Assembly (NCBI RefSeq): GCF_000719975.1
Contig: NZ_JOIJ01000013.1
Location: forward strand, 1 to 64,000
Length of the DNA: 64,000 nucleotides
Reading direction: 5' to 3'
DNA from: Prauserella rugosa
GTDB taxonomy: Bacteria; Actinomycetota; Actinomycetes; Mycobacteriales; Pseudonocardiaceae
Made by a program: the position numbers and the translations under genes. Positions 50,463 to 58,398 of this stretch are shown in pieces (position 1 is the first letter of the stretch; every line of letters begins with the position of its first letter). The notes beneath the pieces were generated by a model. The model had not been told where the DNA came from, searched no databases, and worked only from the letters and a program-made list of their open reading frames with translations.

Positions 50463-51059
50463 CCGCTCGTCGTCGCGCATGGCCCTGGCGACGTCGCGCA
50501 GCGCCAGCAGACCCGGGTCGCGCTGGGCGTGGTCGCCGATGCGCCCGTCGGCGAGGACGTTGTGGAACACGATCACCCCGCCCGGCCGCAGCAACTGCAC
50601 GCCCTGGGCGAAGTAGCCCGGGTACTCGACCAGGGTCGCGTCCGCGAAGACGAGGTCGTAGCCGCCCGAGGTGAGCCGGGACAGCACGTCCAGGGCTCGC
50701 CCGGTGATCGTGCGTACCCGGCCGGAGGGATACCCGGCCGAGGTGAACACGCGGCGCGCGGCCCGGTGGAACTCCGGCTCCCAGTCGATCGTCGTCAGGA
50801 TCCCGTCGCCTGCCATGCCGCGCAGCAGGTGCAGACCGCTGACCCCGGTGCCGGTGCCGATCTCGACCACGGCCCTGGCCTGCACGGTCGTGGCCAGCAG
50901 CGACAGTGCCGCACCGGTCGCGGGTGACACCGGAAGACAGCCGAGTTCGCCGGCGCGCGCCCGCGCACCGGCGATCGCGTCGTCCTCCGCCGCGAAACCG
51001 TCGACGAACCCGCCGACACCGTCGGCGAGCGCCGCGGCGGGATCTGTTTCCGATGTCAC
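50394..51059 (-). CDS. SAM-dependent O-methyltransferase (COMT-like)
   Basis: 221 residues from GTG 51059, leaderless behind TAACCT. Class I methyltransferase, O-MTase_3 family: AVVEIGTGTGVSGLHLLRGM is the SAM loop, LTTIDWEPEFHRAARRVF the acidic strand 2, YDLVFADATLVEYPGYFAQGVQLLRPGGVIVFHNVLADGRIGD the metal-binding Asp/Asn segment. Catechol- or caffeoyl-type methyl acceptor expected. The same gene (Rv1220c) lies divergent from sigE in Mycobacterium, a long-conserved pairing without explained function. Confidence 0.92.
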   Translation of the reverse strand: MTSETDPAAALADGVGGFVDGFAAEDDAIAGARARAGELGCLPVSPATGAALSLLATTVQARAVVEIGTGTGVSGLHLLRGMAGDGILTTIDWEPEFHRAARRVFTSAGYPSGRVRTITGRALDVLSRLTSGGYDLVFADATLVEYPGYFAQGVQLLRPGGVIVFHNVLADGRIGDHAQRDPGLLALRDVARAMRDDERLRPAVLPLGGGLLAGAVVAEPV

Positions 51060-51066
51060 GCGCAGA

Positions 51067-51072
51067 AGGTTA
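51067..51072 (-). promoter_or_regulatory. -10 box of leaderless O-methyltransferase transcript
   Basis: TAACCT on the minus strand with a 7-base spacer to GTG 51059. Confidence 0.6.
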
Positions 51073-51136
51073 GCGCGCCGCTTTCGCCGGCCCCTGTCAC
51101 CACGCGGTGACCCAGGTCAGCCGACCTCTCGGCGAC

Positions 51137-51154
51137 TCTCAGGCCCTTCTCAGG
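51137..51154 (+). promoter_or_regulatory. Tandem TCTCAGG boxes upstream of sigE
   Basis: TCTCAGG at 51137-51143 and 51148-51154, an 11-bp direct repeat. An 11-bp spacing is usual for OmpR-family response regulators; mycobacterial sigE is controlled by MprA through similar direct subrepeats. Downstream, GGAATC (51165) and GGAAAC (51176) are possible ECF -35 elements for autoregulation. Confidence 0.45.
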
Positions 51155-51273
51155 CGCACCTCATGGAATCCGTAAGGAAACCGGCAAGACTGTGTCTCAC
51201 GAGGGGAACACGGATCCGGCGGGAACATGGACCACACGCCGGACGTTGAACGGCTACGAAGGGGACCAGGCCG

Positions 51274-52038
51274 ATGGAGGTGCCTCCGCTGTCACAGAGC
51301 AGCACGACGCCGACGGTGCAGCCCACCGACGAACACGCGACCGTGCCCGCACAGGCCGGGCAGGCGACCCAGCAGGTGGCCACGCCGAACGACGCCGTCT
51401 CGACGGGCGCCGCCCCACAGCCGGCCAACAACACCCGGGCCGACAACACCCGGGCTGACAACACCCGCGCCGACAACTCTGTTGCGCCGCTGGAGGACGC
51501 CACCGAGGCGTGGACCCCGCCGACCTGGGACGAGGTCGTGCGCGAGCACGCCGACCGCGTCTACCGGCTCGCCTACCGGCTCAGCGGGAACGCCCACGAC
51601 GCCGAGGACCTCACGCAGGAGACGTTCATCCGCGTGTTCCGGTCGCTCGCCTCGTACAAGCCCGGCACGTTCGAGGGCTGGCTGCACCGCATCACCACCA
51701 ACCTCTTCCTCGACATGGCCCGCCGCCGCTCCCGCGTGCGCATGGAGGGCCTGCCCGAGGACACCGACCGCATCGTGGGCGACGACCCGAGCCCCGAGCA
51801 GGTCTACTCGGAGACCCACCTCGACCCGGACCTGCAGACCGCGCTCGACGAACTGCCTCCCGAGTTCCGTGCCGCCGTCGTGCTGTGCGACGTCGAAGGA
51901 CTGTCCTACGAGGAGATCGGCGCGACGCTCGGCGTTAAGCTCGGCACCGTACGCAGCAGGATCCACCGCGGCAGGCAGGCGCTGAAGGCGTCGCTGGAGC
52001 GGGCCGCGGCCACACGAAGTCGGGAGGCGCTCGGATGA
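51274..52038 (+). CDS. sigE: ECF RNA polymerase sigma factor SigE
   Basis: 254 residues from ATG 51274. Extended disordered N terminus (1-80) with three NTRAD repeats, then region 2 ([36 protein letters not shown] ... [10 protein letters not shown]) and region 4 ([48 protein letters not shown]). Corresponds to mycobacterial SigE (Rv1221), the envelope-stress sigma factor, because rseA, htrA and tatB follow in the same order. Stop overlaps rseA start by 4 bases (ATGA), coupling the anti-sigma factor. Confidence 0.95.
   Translation: MEVPPLSQSSTTPTVQPTDEHATVPAQAGQATQQVATPNDAVSTGAAPQPANNTRADNTRADNTRADNSVAPLEDATEAWTPPTWDEVVREHADRVYRLAYRLSGNAHDAEDLTQETFIRVFRSLASYKPGTFEGWLHRITTNLFLDMARRRSRVRMEGLPEDTDRIVGDDPSPEQVYSETHLDPDLQTALDELPPEFRAAVVLCDVEGLSYEEIGATLGVKLGTVRSRIHRGRQALKASLERAAATRSREALG
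51430..51474 (+). repeat. sigE: 15-bp coding repeat in sigE N terminus
   Basis: Three tandem 15-bp units AACACCCGGGCCGAC (51430, 51445, 51460) coding for NTRAD. The DNA resembles the reverse 21-bp array core (CAACAC) but has a different period and is translated. Confidence 0.85.
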
Positions 52039-52970
52039 GCCGTCAGCTGGGGTTCGGCCTTCCGGAGTCGCACCTCCTGCCGGACGCGGTCGTGGCGTTC
52101 GTGGACAACGAACTGTCCCCGGCCGCGACCGAGCGTGCCGCCGAACACCTGGCGCACTGCCCGTGGTGCGCGGCGGACGTCGAGACCCAGCGTCAGGTGC
52201 GCTCCGCGGTGCAGGACGCGCGCGAACCGTCGATGTCGGCCGGGTTCCTCGCCAGTCTCCGGTCGATCCCCCAGGACACCGACGTCGACGCCACCCCGGA
52301 CAACCTCGCGGTCACCGAGGACGGCCAGCTCGTCGCCGTGCAGCGGCCCGGCAGGATCGCCGGACTGCGTGGACGCGTCGGCGGCACGACCCCGCTGGGC
52401 GGTTCCGCGCCGTTGGGCAGATCCGCGCTCGGCAGGTCGGCCCTCGGCGGGACGACCCCGCTCGGGCAGTCGGGAGCCGCGCTGGGCGGCCGGACGCCCC
52501 GGGCCTCCACATCCGGCGACACCACCGACAAGCCCGGCAACCGCACTGGTCACGGCACCGGCCACGGCGCTGACCACGGACCCGACCACGGCAACAGCCA
52601 CGGCAACGGCCGTGGCAGGCGGCGCGCCGTCCAGGGAGCCGGCGTCGTGGTGTCCGGGCTCGTACTGAGCGCGCTGGCGCTCGTCGGCACCACCGCGAGC
52701 CCGATCGGCGACGAGGACCGCTCACGGACCGGCGGCGATCAGCCGAACACCGGGGTGCTGCGCGCCCAGTTCGGTGGTGACCGCGCGTCGACCACGTCTC
52801 CCTCCGGCGCGGCCCGCGCGGGTGCCGCCGACTCCACCGCGAAGTCGCCGGCCGCCGCGACGGCCACGTCGACCACCACTCCGGTGTCCACGACGACGCC
52901 GGTGGCCGTGCCCACCCCGCGGGCGACGACGGCCGAGCCGGTCGCACCGCAGGCCGCCGAGCAACGCTGA
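52035..52970 (+). CDS. rseA: Zinc anti-sigma factor RseA
   Basis: 311 residues from ATG 52035. N-terminal ZAS domain with H38-x3-C42-x2-C45 in [14 protein letters not shown], which wraps region 2/4 of SigE and releases it on stress. A Gly/Arg/Ser-rich linker ([16 protein letters not shown] repeats; [16 protein letters not shown]is/Gly stretch at about 170-190) leads to a predicted membrane helix at about 200-222 ([19 protein letters not shown]) and a Thr/Pro-rich outer tail. Mycobacterial RseA is cytosolic; this longer membrane form is a variant and suggests control by proteolysis. Confidence 0.9.
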   Translation: MSRQLGFGLPESHLLPDAVVAFVDNELSPAATERAAEHLAHCPWCAADVETQRQVRSAVQDAREPSMSAGFLASLRSIPQDTDVDATPDNLAVTEDGQLVAVQRPGRIAGLRGRVGGTTPLGGSAPLGRSALGRSALGGTTPLGQSGAALGGRTPRASTSGDTTDKPGNRTGHGTGHGADHGPDHGNSHGNGRGRRRAVQGAGVVVSGLVLSALALVGTTASPIGDEDRSRTGGDQPNTGVLRAQFGGDRASTTSPSGAARAGAADSTAKSPAAATATSTTTPVSTTTPVAVPTPRATTAEPVAPQAAEQR

Positions 52971-53104
52971 GCCCCCACGCCGGCACCACGGCTCACGACC
53001 GCGGGGACGGCGACGGGCGGCGCTTCCCACGCCGACTTCACCGCCCACGCGACATGATCGGTTCGGATGCTCCCGGGGCGTCTGTGCGTCCCGGCCCGCA
53101 CGCG

Positions 53105-53110
53105 TAGTCT
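53105..53110 (+). promoter_or_regulatory. -10 box upstream of htrA
   Basis: TAGTCT 45 bases before the htrA start, giving a short 5' leader of about 38 nt with AGGGGAAG as ribosome-binding site. Confidence 0.45.
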
Positions 53111-53154
53111 CCGTTCGAGTCACGAGCACGCGACGAACCGTTTGTCAGGGGAAG

Positions 53155-54690
53155 ATGAGCCAGCCACCGAACTCGTCCCAGGAGGGCCAGGAGGACGGCC
53201 GGGAGCCGCGGCTCCGACCGCGTCCCATCTCGCGTCCCGCGGTGGATCCCGCCGCGGCCGCGACGTTCGGCCGGCCCCGCGGTGTGGCCGGTTCGTTCGA
53301 CACGCTCTCGGCGGGCCGTGGCACCTCGGAGCAGGCGCCCGCGGTGTCCGCGCCGCCGGCCCCCGAATCGCTCGCCGAGGCGTTCAGCAGGCCTCCCGGC
53401 GCCGACGACGTCGTGCTGCAGCGGCCGCACGGGGACCACACCGGTGACGGCCGCCGCGACCCGGACGGCGAGGAACCGCTGTGGGGCTCCGACACCGACC
53501 CGTGGCGCGACCCGGGCGCCGGTGCGGTGCTCAGCACGCCCGCCGTGACGGCACCCGACGACGAGGGTGAGGACACCGACAAGCCGCGTGGAGCCCAGCT
53601 CAGCCTCCCCGAGGTGCTGTTCGGCAGGCGCGTCAAGCCGGTCGCGTTGGCGCTGCTCGCGGTCATCGCACTCGGCATCGGTGCCGCGGGTGGCCTGGTC
53701 GGATGGGCCGTCGGCACCACCGGCGACGAGCTCCGCGGCGAACTCAACGTCGCCGAGGCGGAGGCCGCCAAGGAGCGGCCGGCCGGATCGATCGCGGGCA
53801 TCGCCCAGCGCGTGGCCCCCGCCGTCGTGTCGATCGAGGTCACCTCGGGGCAGAACGGCGGTGTCGGCTCCGGTGTGGTGATCGACTCCGACGGCTACGT
53901 GCTCACCAACCACCACGTGATCTCCCAGGCCGTCGGATCGGACGGATCCGACATCTCCGCCGTGTTCACCGACGGAACGCGCGTGAAGGCGCAGGTCGTG
54001 GGCACCGACCCCAAGACCGACCTCGCCGTGATCAAGGTGAACGTGTCCGACCCGGTCGTGATCGAGGTGGGCAAGTCCTCCGACCTGGCGCCGGGTGACG
54101 GCGTCGTCGCCGTGGGCTCGCCGTTCGGTCTCGAGAACACCGTCACCGAGGGCATCGTCAGTGCCGTGGACCGTCCCGTGACGGCGCCCGGCGAGAACGG
54201 CGACCCGAACGTCACCTACGACGCCATCCAGACCGACGCCGCCATCAACCCCGGCAACTCGGGTGGCGCGCTCGTCGACTCCCGCGGCGCGCTCGTGGGT
54301 ATCAACTCGATGATCCGCACCGTCGGCGAAGGCGAGGGCGGCAGCATCGGTCTCGGCTTCGCCATCCCGGTGGACCAGGCCATGCGCATCGCCGACTCGC
54401 TGATCCGCGACGGCGAGGTCAAGCACGCCGACATCGGGGTGAACGCGGCGTCGGTGTCGGCCAACACCTCCGAAGGCGCCCAGGTGCAGAACGTGCGAGG
54501 CCAGGGGCCCGCGGCACGGGCGGGCATCCGCGAGGGCGACGTGATCACCAAGGTCGGCGAGCGCCAGGTGCGGAACGCGGCGGAGCTGACGGTCGCGGTG
54601 CGCGAACACGAGGTGGGCGACACCGTCCCGGTGCGGCTCGTGCGGGACGGTCGTGCACTTACCGTCGATGTCACCCTCGGTTCAGACTGA
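53155..54690 (+). CDS. htrA: Membrane-anchored serine protease HtrA (DegP-like)
   Basis: 511 residues from ATG 53155. Long disordered cytoplasmic segment (1-150), one membrane helix at about 161-188, then the protease with catalytic His254 (VLTNHHV), Asp289 (DPKTDLAVI) and Ser369 (NPGNSGG), and a C-terminal PDZ domain at about 425-505 (GPAARAGIREGDVITKV). Matches mycobacterial HtrA/PepD (Rv1223) next to sigE-rseA. Degrades or refolds misfolded envelope proteins and may act on RseA. Followed 46 bases later by tatB. Confidence 0.95.
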   Translation: MSQPPNSSQEGQEDGREPRLRPRPISRPAVDPAAAATFGRPRGVAGSFDTLSAGRGTSEQAPAVSAPPAPESLAEAFSRPPGADDVVLQRPHGDHTGDGRRDPDGEEPLWGSDTDPWRDPGAGAVLSTPAVTAPDDEGEDTDKPRGAQLSLPEVLFGRRVKPVALALLAVIALGIGAAGGLVGWAVGTTGDELRGELNVAEAEAAKERPAGSIAGIAQRVAPAVVSIEVTSGQNGGVGSGVVIDSDGYVLTNHHVISQAVGSDGSDISAVFTDGTRVKAQVVGTDPKTDLAVIKVNVSDPVVIEVGKSSDLAPGDGVVAVGSPFGLENTVTEGIVSAVDRPVTAPGENGDPNVTYDAIQTDAAINPGNSGGALVDSRGALVGINSMIRTVGEGEGGSIGLGFAIPVDQAMRIADSLIRDGEVKHADIGVNAASVSANTSEGAQVQNVRGQGPAARAGIREGDVITKVGERQVRNAAELTVAVREHEVGDTVPVRLVRDGRALTVDVTLGSD

Positions 54691-54736
54691 CCTAGTAGTC
54701 TGGGCGTGAGCGGCCGAAGAGGCGGAGGTTTCCCAG

Positions 54737-55195
54737 GTGTTCGAGAACATTGGCTGGAGCGAGATCCTCATTCTCCTCGTGGCGGCACTGTTCATCCTGG
54801 GTCCGGAACGTCTGCCGGAGGCCGCGGCATGGCTGGGCAAGTCCGTACGCAAGGTGCGCGAGTTCGCCACGGGCGCGCGGCAGCAGCTCAAGGACGAGAT
54901 GGGGCCGGAGTACGAGGAGTTCCGCAAGCCCATCGAGGACCTTCGCCAGCTGCGCAGCTTCGACCCGAAACGTGCCGTCACCCAGCACCTGTTCGACGGT
55001 GACTCCGACCCGATCGGCCTGAAGGACATCAACGCCACGCGGCCCGTGGGCGGCGACGGCGTCCAGAGCAACGGATCGAGCACGGGTGTGGGCGGAGCCG
55101 GCAGCGCGAACGGCGCGGGTACCCATGGCTCCGCACGTCCCGCCGAGCCGCTCAAGCCGGGGGAAAACCCTCCGGTCGACCCGGACGCCACCTGA
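54737..55195 (+). CDS. tatB: Sec-independent translocase subunit TatB
   Basis: 152 residues from GTG 54737, with GGAGG 9 bases upstream (54723-54727). Tat A/B fold: N-terminal hydrophobic helix ([28 protein letters not shown]) with the TatB-specific Glu and GPERLP hinge, then the amphipathic helix [28 protein letters not shown]. Disordered Gly/Ser tail. Binds twin-arginine substrates with TatC for export of folded proteins. Directly after htrA as in Mycobacterium (Rv1224). TatA and TatC are not in the window. Confidence 0.93.
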   Translation: MFENIGWSEILILLVAALFILGPERLPEAAAWLGKSVRKVREFATGARQQLKDEMGPEYEEFRKPIEDLRQLRSFDPKRAVTQHLFDGDSDPIGLKDINATRPVGGDGVQSNGSSTGVGGAGSANGAGTHGSARPAEPLKPGENPPVDPDAT

Positions 55196-55304
55196 CCCGG
55201 ACCCCACCTGGTTCGGACGCCACCTGGTTCGGACGACGCTCGACGCCTGCGCCGCGGCCGTGTCGGCGGAGTGGTCGCATTCGCAGCCGTTCTGCGGCGG
55301 TGTA

Positions 55305-55340
55305 CCCGAGGCACCCACCCCCAGTCTCGGGTGCCTCGGG
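55305..55340 (+). terminator. Hairpin downstream of tatB
   Basis: Perfect 12-bp stem CCCGAGGCACCC (55305-55316) with GGGTGCCTCGGG (55329-55340), 12-base loop, 110 bases after the tatB stop. Confidence 0.7.
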
Positions 55341-55515
55341 CCCGCCCTCGGGCATCGCATGCCCGTCCCCTTCGGAAGGCGCCGGACGAAGATCCCCGGC
55401 ATGAGAGTCACGCCGGGGCGATCCGGAAGGTTGCCGTCATCCGACGAAAGTAGGTGCGGATCTCGCCGGCTGCGCCAGGCTCGCCGGACGAGTCGAGTGC
55501 CGACCCCACGACACA

Positions 55516-55553
55516 CGAAGGCCGGGGTTCGACCATGCGAACCCCGGCCTTCG
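55516..55553. terminator. Bidirectional hairpin downstream of mrp
   Basis: Perfect 16-bp stem (55516-55531 with 55538-55553, arm CGAAGGCCGGGGTTCG) and 6-base loop, 17 bases past the mrp stop on the minus strand. Flanking ACACA/TGTG extends pairing weakly. Confidence 0.85.
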
Positions 55554-55570
55554 TCGTGTGGTCGGTCGGG

Positions 55571-56716
55571 TCAGCGGCCCGCGGGCGAGACGTTCAGCAT
55601 CATCCCGGCCAGGCCACGCGCGCGGACCGACAGCTTCTCGGCCGCCGACCGCAGCACCTCGGAGGCGGCCGCCTCCGGGTCGGACAGCACGAGCGGCGTT
55701 CCGGCGTCGCCCTGCTCGCGCAGCTTCGTCTCGAGCGGCACCTGGCCGAGCAGCGGCACCTCGGAACCGACGGACTTGGACAGCGAGTCGGCGACGGTCT
55801 GCCCACCGCCGGAACCGAAGATCTCCATTCGCGAGCCGTCGGGAGCCTCGAACCACGACATGTTCTCGATCACGCCTGCCACCCGCTGGCGGGTCTGCAG
55901 GGCGATCGCACCGGCGCGCTCGGCGACCTCGGCGGCCGCCTGCTGCGGCGTGGTGACCACGAGGATCTCGGCGTTCGGGATCAGCTGTGCGACCGAGATC
56001 GCGATGTCCCCCGTGCCCGGAGGCAGGTCGAGCAGCAGGATGTCGAGGTCGCCCCAGAACACGTCGGCGAGGAACTGCTGCAGCGCGCGGTGCAGCATCG
56101 GGCCACGCCACACCACGGGTGTGTTGCCGGGCGTGAACATGCCGATCGAGATCACCTTCACGCCGTGTGCCTGCGGCGGCATGATCATCGAGTCGACCTT
56201 GGTGGGCTTCTCGTCGGCGCCCAGCATGCGGGGCACCGAGTGGCCGTAGATGTCGGCGTCGACGACGCCCACCTTCAGTCCGCGCTCGGCCATGGCGGCG
56301 GCCAGGTTGACCGTGACGCTGGACTTGCCGACGCCTCCCTTGCCGGAGGCGACGCAGTACACGCGGGTCATCGAACCCGGCTGGGCGAAGGGGATCACCG
56401 GCTCCTCGGCGTCGCCCCGGAGCTGTTTGCGCAGCTCGGAGCGCTGCTCGTCGCTCATGACGTCGAGCTCGACCCGCACCTCGTTGACGCCGGGCAGCTC
56501 GCTCACCGCGGCCTTGGTGTCCTTGGTGATCGTGTCCTTCATGGGGCACCCGGCCACCGTGAGGTACACCGCGACGGTGACGACGCCGTCGTCGCCGACG
56601 GTGATGTCCTTGACCATGCCGAGCTCGGTGATCGGTTTGTGGATCTCCGGGTCCTGCACCGAGTTCAGCGCGGTACGGACGGTCTCGACACTGGGCTTGT
56701 CTTGCATGGTGGTCAC
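55571..56716 (-). CDS. mrp: Mrp/ApbC-type iron-sulfur carrier ATPase
   Basis: 381 residues from GTG 56716 (ATG 56707 is an alternative). N-terminal MIP18/DUF59 domain at about 8-90 (VQDPEIHKPITELGMVKDITV), then the P-loop ATPase with deviant Walker A VASGKGGVGKSSVTVNLA, VDADIYGHSVPRMLG and DILLLDLPPGTGDIAISV. It carries Fe-S clusters to apo-proteins. In Mycobacterium mrp (Rv1229c) also lies on the opposite strand shortly after tatB. The C-terminal CxxC of some Nbp35 members is absent, as in most bacterial Mrp. Confidence 0.95.
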   Translation of the reverse strand: MTTMQDKPSVETVRTALNSVQDPEIHKPITELGMVKDITVGDDGVVTVAVYLTVAGCPMKDTITKDTKAAVSELPGVNEVRVELDVMSDEQRSELRKQLRGDAEEPVIPFAQPGSMTRVYCVASGKGGVGKSSVTVNLAAAMAERGLKVGVVDADIYGHSVPRMLGADEKPTKVDSMIMPPQAHGVKVISIGMFTPGNTPVVWRGPMLHRALQQFLADVFWGDLDILLLDLPPGTGDIAISVAQLIPNAEILVVTTPQQAAAEVAERAGAIALQTRQRVAGVIENMSWFEAPDGSRMEIFGSGGGQTVADSLSKSVGSEVPLLGQVPLETKLREQGDAGTPLVLSDPEAAASEVLRSAAEKLSVRARGLAGMMLNVSPAGR

Positions 56717-56823
56717 TGCTCGGGCACCGACCTTCTGTCGCTGGCGGTTGCTTGTGCTGCCCTCATGCTACGTGGCTGCCTGCCGTGTTCTCCGCGTAAC
56801 GCCTCGTGCCTCGTCCGCCGGCC

Positions 56824-57426
56824 CTATGCGGTGGGGTGATGGGCGCAGCCCGCGCCGGTGCGCGCCCACTCGTGCCTGCTCAGGGCGTAGGCGACGTCGC
56901 CGTGCTCGGCCCCGTCGAGCGGGTCGTCCCAGGCGGGGAAGAAGGTGCGCACGAGCCGCAGGCCGCACTTCTCGAGCACGCGGCGGCTCGCGGTGTTGAC
57001 GGCCATCGTCGTGGCGACGACGCGATCGGCACCGAGCGTGGTGAACGCGTCCTCGACGAGGGCGCGGCCGCCCTCCGTGGCGTAGCCGCGGCCCCACGCG
57101 GCGCGCTCCAGCCGGTAGCCGAGCTCGAGCGCCCCCTCGTCGGGGCCGGCGCGCAGCAGCGACTCCTCGTCCACCCTGCGCAGCATGAACCAGCCCACGA
57201 CGCGGGCGTCGTCGCGGGTCTCGGCGGCGAGGTAGTCGGGACGGCCGCTGTGCGGGTCGACCCGCAACAGCCGGGGCAGGTGCTCGCGCCGCACCGTGTC
57301 GATGTCGACCGGCCGCCCCAAATAACGCAGTACCGCGGGATCGGTGTGCAGCGCGACGATCTGCGGGGTGTCGGACGCGCTCAGTGGGCGGAGCCGCAGG
57401 CGCGGGGTGAGTAGTGTCGTGGACAC
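56824..57426 (-). CDS. GNAT acetyltransferase, RimJ-like
   Basis: 200 residues from GTG 57426; longer readings have a nonsensical N terminus. RimJ/RimL features: TPRLRLRPLSASDTPQIVAL at the start, ALELGYRLERAAWGRGYATEGGRALVEDAF (motif A with acetyl-CoA loop) and VNTASRRVLEKCGLRLVRTFF. Acetylates a protein or small-molecule amine; substrate not known. Stands between mrp and the stress-protein gene, without coupling to either. Confidence 0.88.
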   Translation of the reverse strand: MSTTLLTPRLRLRPLSASDTPQIVALHTDPAVLRYLGRPVDIDTVRREHLPRLLRVDPHSGRPDYLAAETRDDARVVGWFMLRRVDEESLLRAGPDEGALELGYRLERAAWGRGYATEGGRALVEDAFTTLGADRVVATTMAVNTASRRVLEKCGLRLVRTFFPAWDDPLDGAEHGDVAYALSRHEWARTGAGCAHHPTA

Positions 57427-57457
57427 GGGCGTCGAGCATGCCCCCGGTCGTGGCACC

Positions 57458-57502
57458 GTCACAACCGGAGCGCGGTGACAACCGGTGTGAGGTGACAACC
57501 GG
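57458..57502. promoter_or_regulatory. 17-bp direct repeats between GNAT and stress-protein genes
   Basis: GTSACAACCGG occurs at 57458, 57475 and 57492, exact 17-bp steps, in the 208-bp divergent region. The third is followed by GTGTGCAGCCGGTGACGG, a partial fourth. Candidate operator for an unknown regulator of either divergent gene. Confidence 0.55.
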
Positions 57503-57634
57503 TGTGCAGCCGGTGACGGTGCCGGTGGTGTACGTATTGTTACGTGGGGTCCCGTTGTCGGCGAGAAGCCCGCCGATGCCGGCCCGCCGGGAAGCGCACC
57601 AAGCGCGGACAACACGGAGAAGTCGAAGGCACAG

Positions 57635-58159
57635 GTGATGATCGTGACCGGTCCACTTTCGTCAGGACGACAGGCGCCGGGGCTTCCGCGGCTGCCCACG
57701 CCGCCCACCGGCTGGCCGATCGGCTCGTACAACACCTACGAGGAGGCGCAGCGCGCCGTCGACTACCTCGCCGACAACGACTTCAAGGTGCAGGACGTGA
57801 CGATCGTCGGCGTCGACCTGATGCTCGTCGAACGCGTCATCGGCCGGCTCTCGTGGGGACGGGTGCTGGGTACCGGCGCGGCGTCGGGCGCCTGGTTCGG
57901 TCTGTTCGTCGGCCTGCTGCTGAGCATGTTCAGCAACGCCGAGGGCATGGCACTGGCTCCGATCCTGATCGGCCTGGTCGTCGGTGTCGGGTTCGGCATG
58001 GCCTTCGCCGCGGTGAGCTACGCGTCCACGCGCGGCCGGAGGGACTTCTCGTCGTCGAGCCAGCTCGTCGCGGGCCGATACGACGTCCTGTGCCAGCCGC
58101 GCAACGCCGAGCAGGGACGCGACCTCCTCGCCAAGCTGAGTATGGGTACGCAGGGTTGA
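57635..58159 (+). CDS. General stress protein 17M-like membrane protein
   Basis: 174 residues from GTG 57635 (ATG 57638 adjacent). N-terminal general-stress-protein 17M domain: IGSYNTYEEAQRAVDYLADNDFKVQDVTIVGVDLM; then the GRVLGTGAASGAWFGLFVGLLLSMF and LAPILIGLVVGVGFGMAFAAV helices, a Gly-rich glycine-zipper-like pair, and a C-terminal tail. Equivalent to mycobacterial Rv1234, located immediately before lpqY as here. Role unknown; envelope-associated by its two helices. Confidence 0.88.
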   Translation: MMIVTGPLSSGRQAPGLPRLPTPPTGWPIGSYNTYEEAQRAVDYLADNDFKVQDVTIVGVDLMLVERVIGRLSWGRVLGTGAASGAWFGLFVGLLLSMFSNAEGMALAPILIGLVVGVGFGMAFAAVSYASTRGRRDFSSSSQLVAGRYDVLCQPRNAEQGRDLLAKLSMGTQG

Positions 58160-58398
58160 GCGGCGAGGCGGCCTGCGCCGCCCGCCGATCGTTCGCGATA
58201 GTGCTTTAGTCGGATTTTCCGGCCCCTGCGTCCCCTAATCGTTACAGTGTGTGCTTGCCGCCGGCGGCTGCGGGGAATACCTTCCCGAGCTGATCACCCG
58301 AGCGGTGGATTCACTGTGTTCTGAGCCCATGCACGACGGCGTGCGGAGCCTGCGCTCCTCGATGCCGATACGTGCTCGGCGTGGAGGAGGACGAGGAG

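Larger units (their letters stand above)
55196..55570. other. Intergenic region, tatB to mrp
   Basis: No convincing gene. It begins with two direct copies of CACCTGGTTCGGACG (about 55206-55236) preceded by a partial third (CACCTGACCCGGACC). It then holds two hairpins described separately. The rest shows nothing. Confidence 0.6.

Noticed and set aside
57544..58209. 221-residue reading frame over the stress-protein gene
   Set aside because: Arg-rich composition without motifs; it is the shifted frame of the real gene at 57635.
58160..58398. Riboswitch before lpqY
   Set aside because: The 239-bp leader has some G+C-rich stems (CCGCCGGCGG) but matches no aptamer I can recognise.
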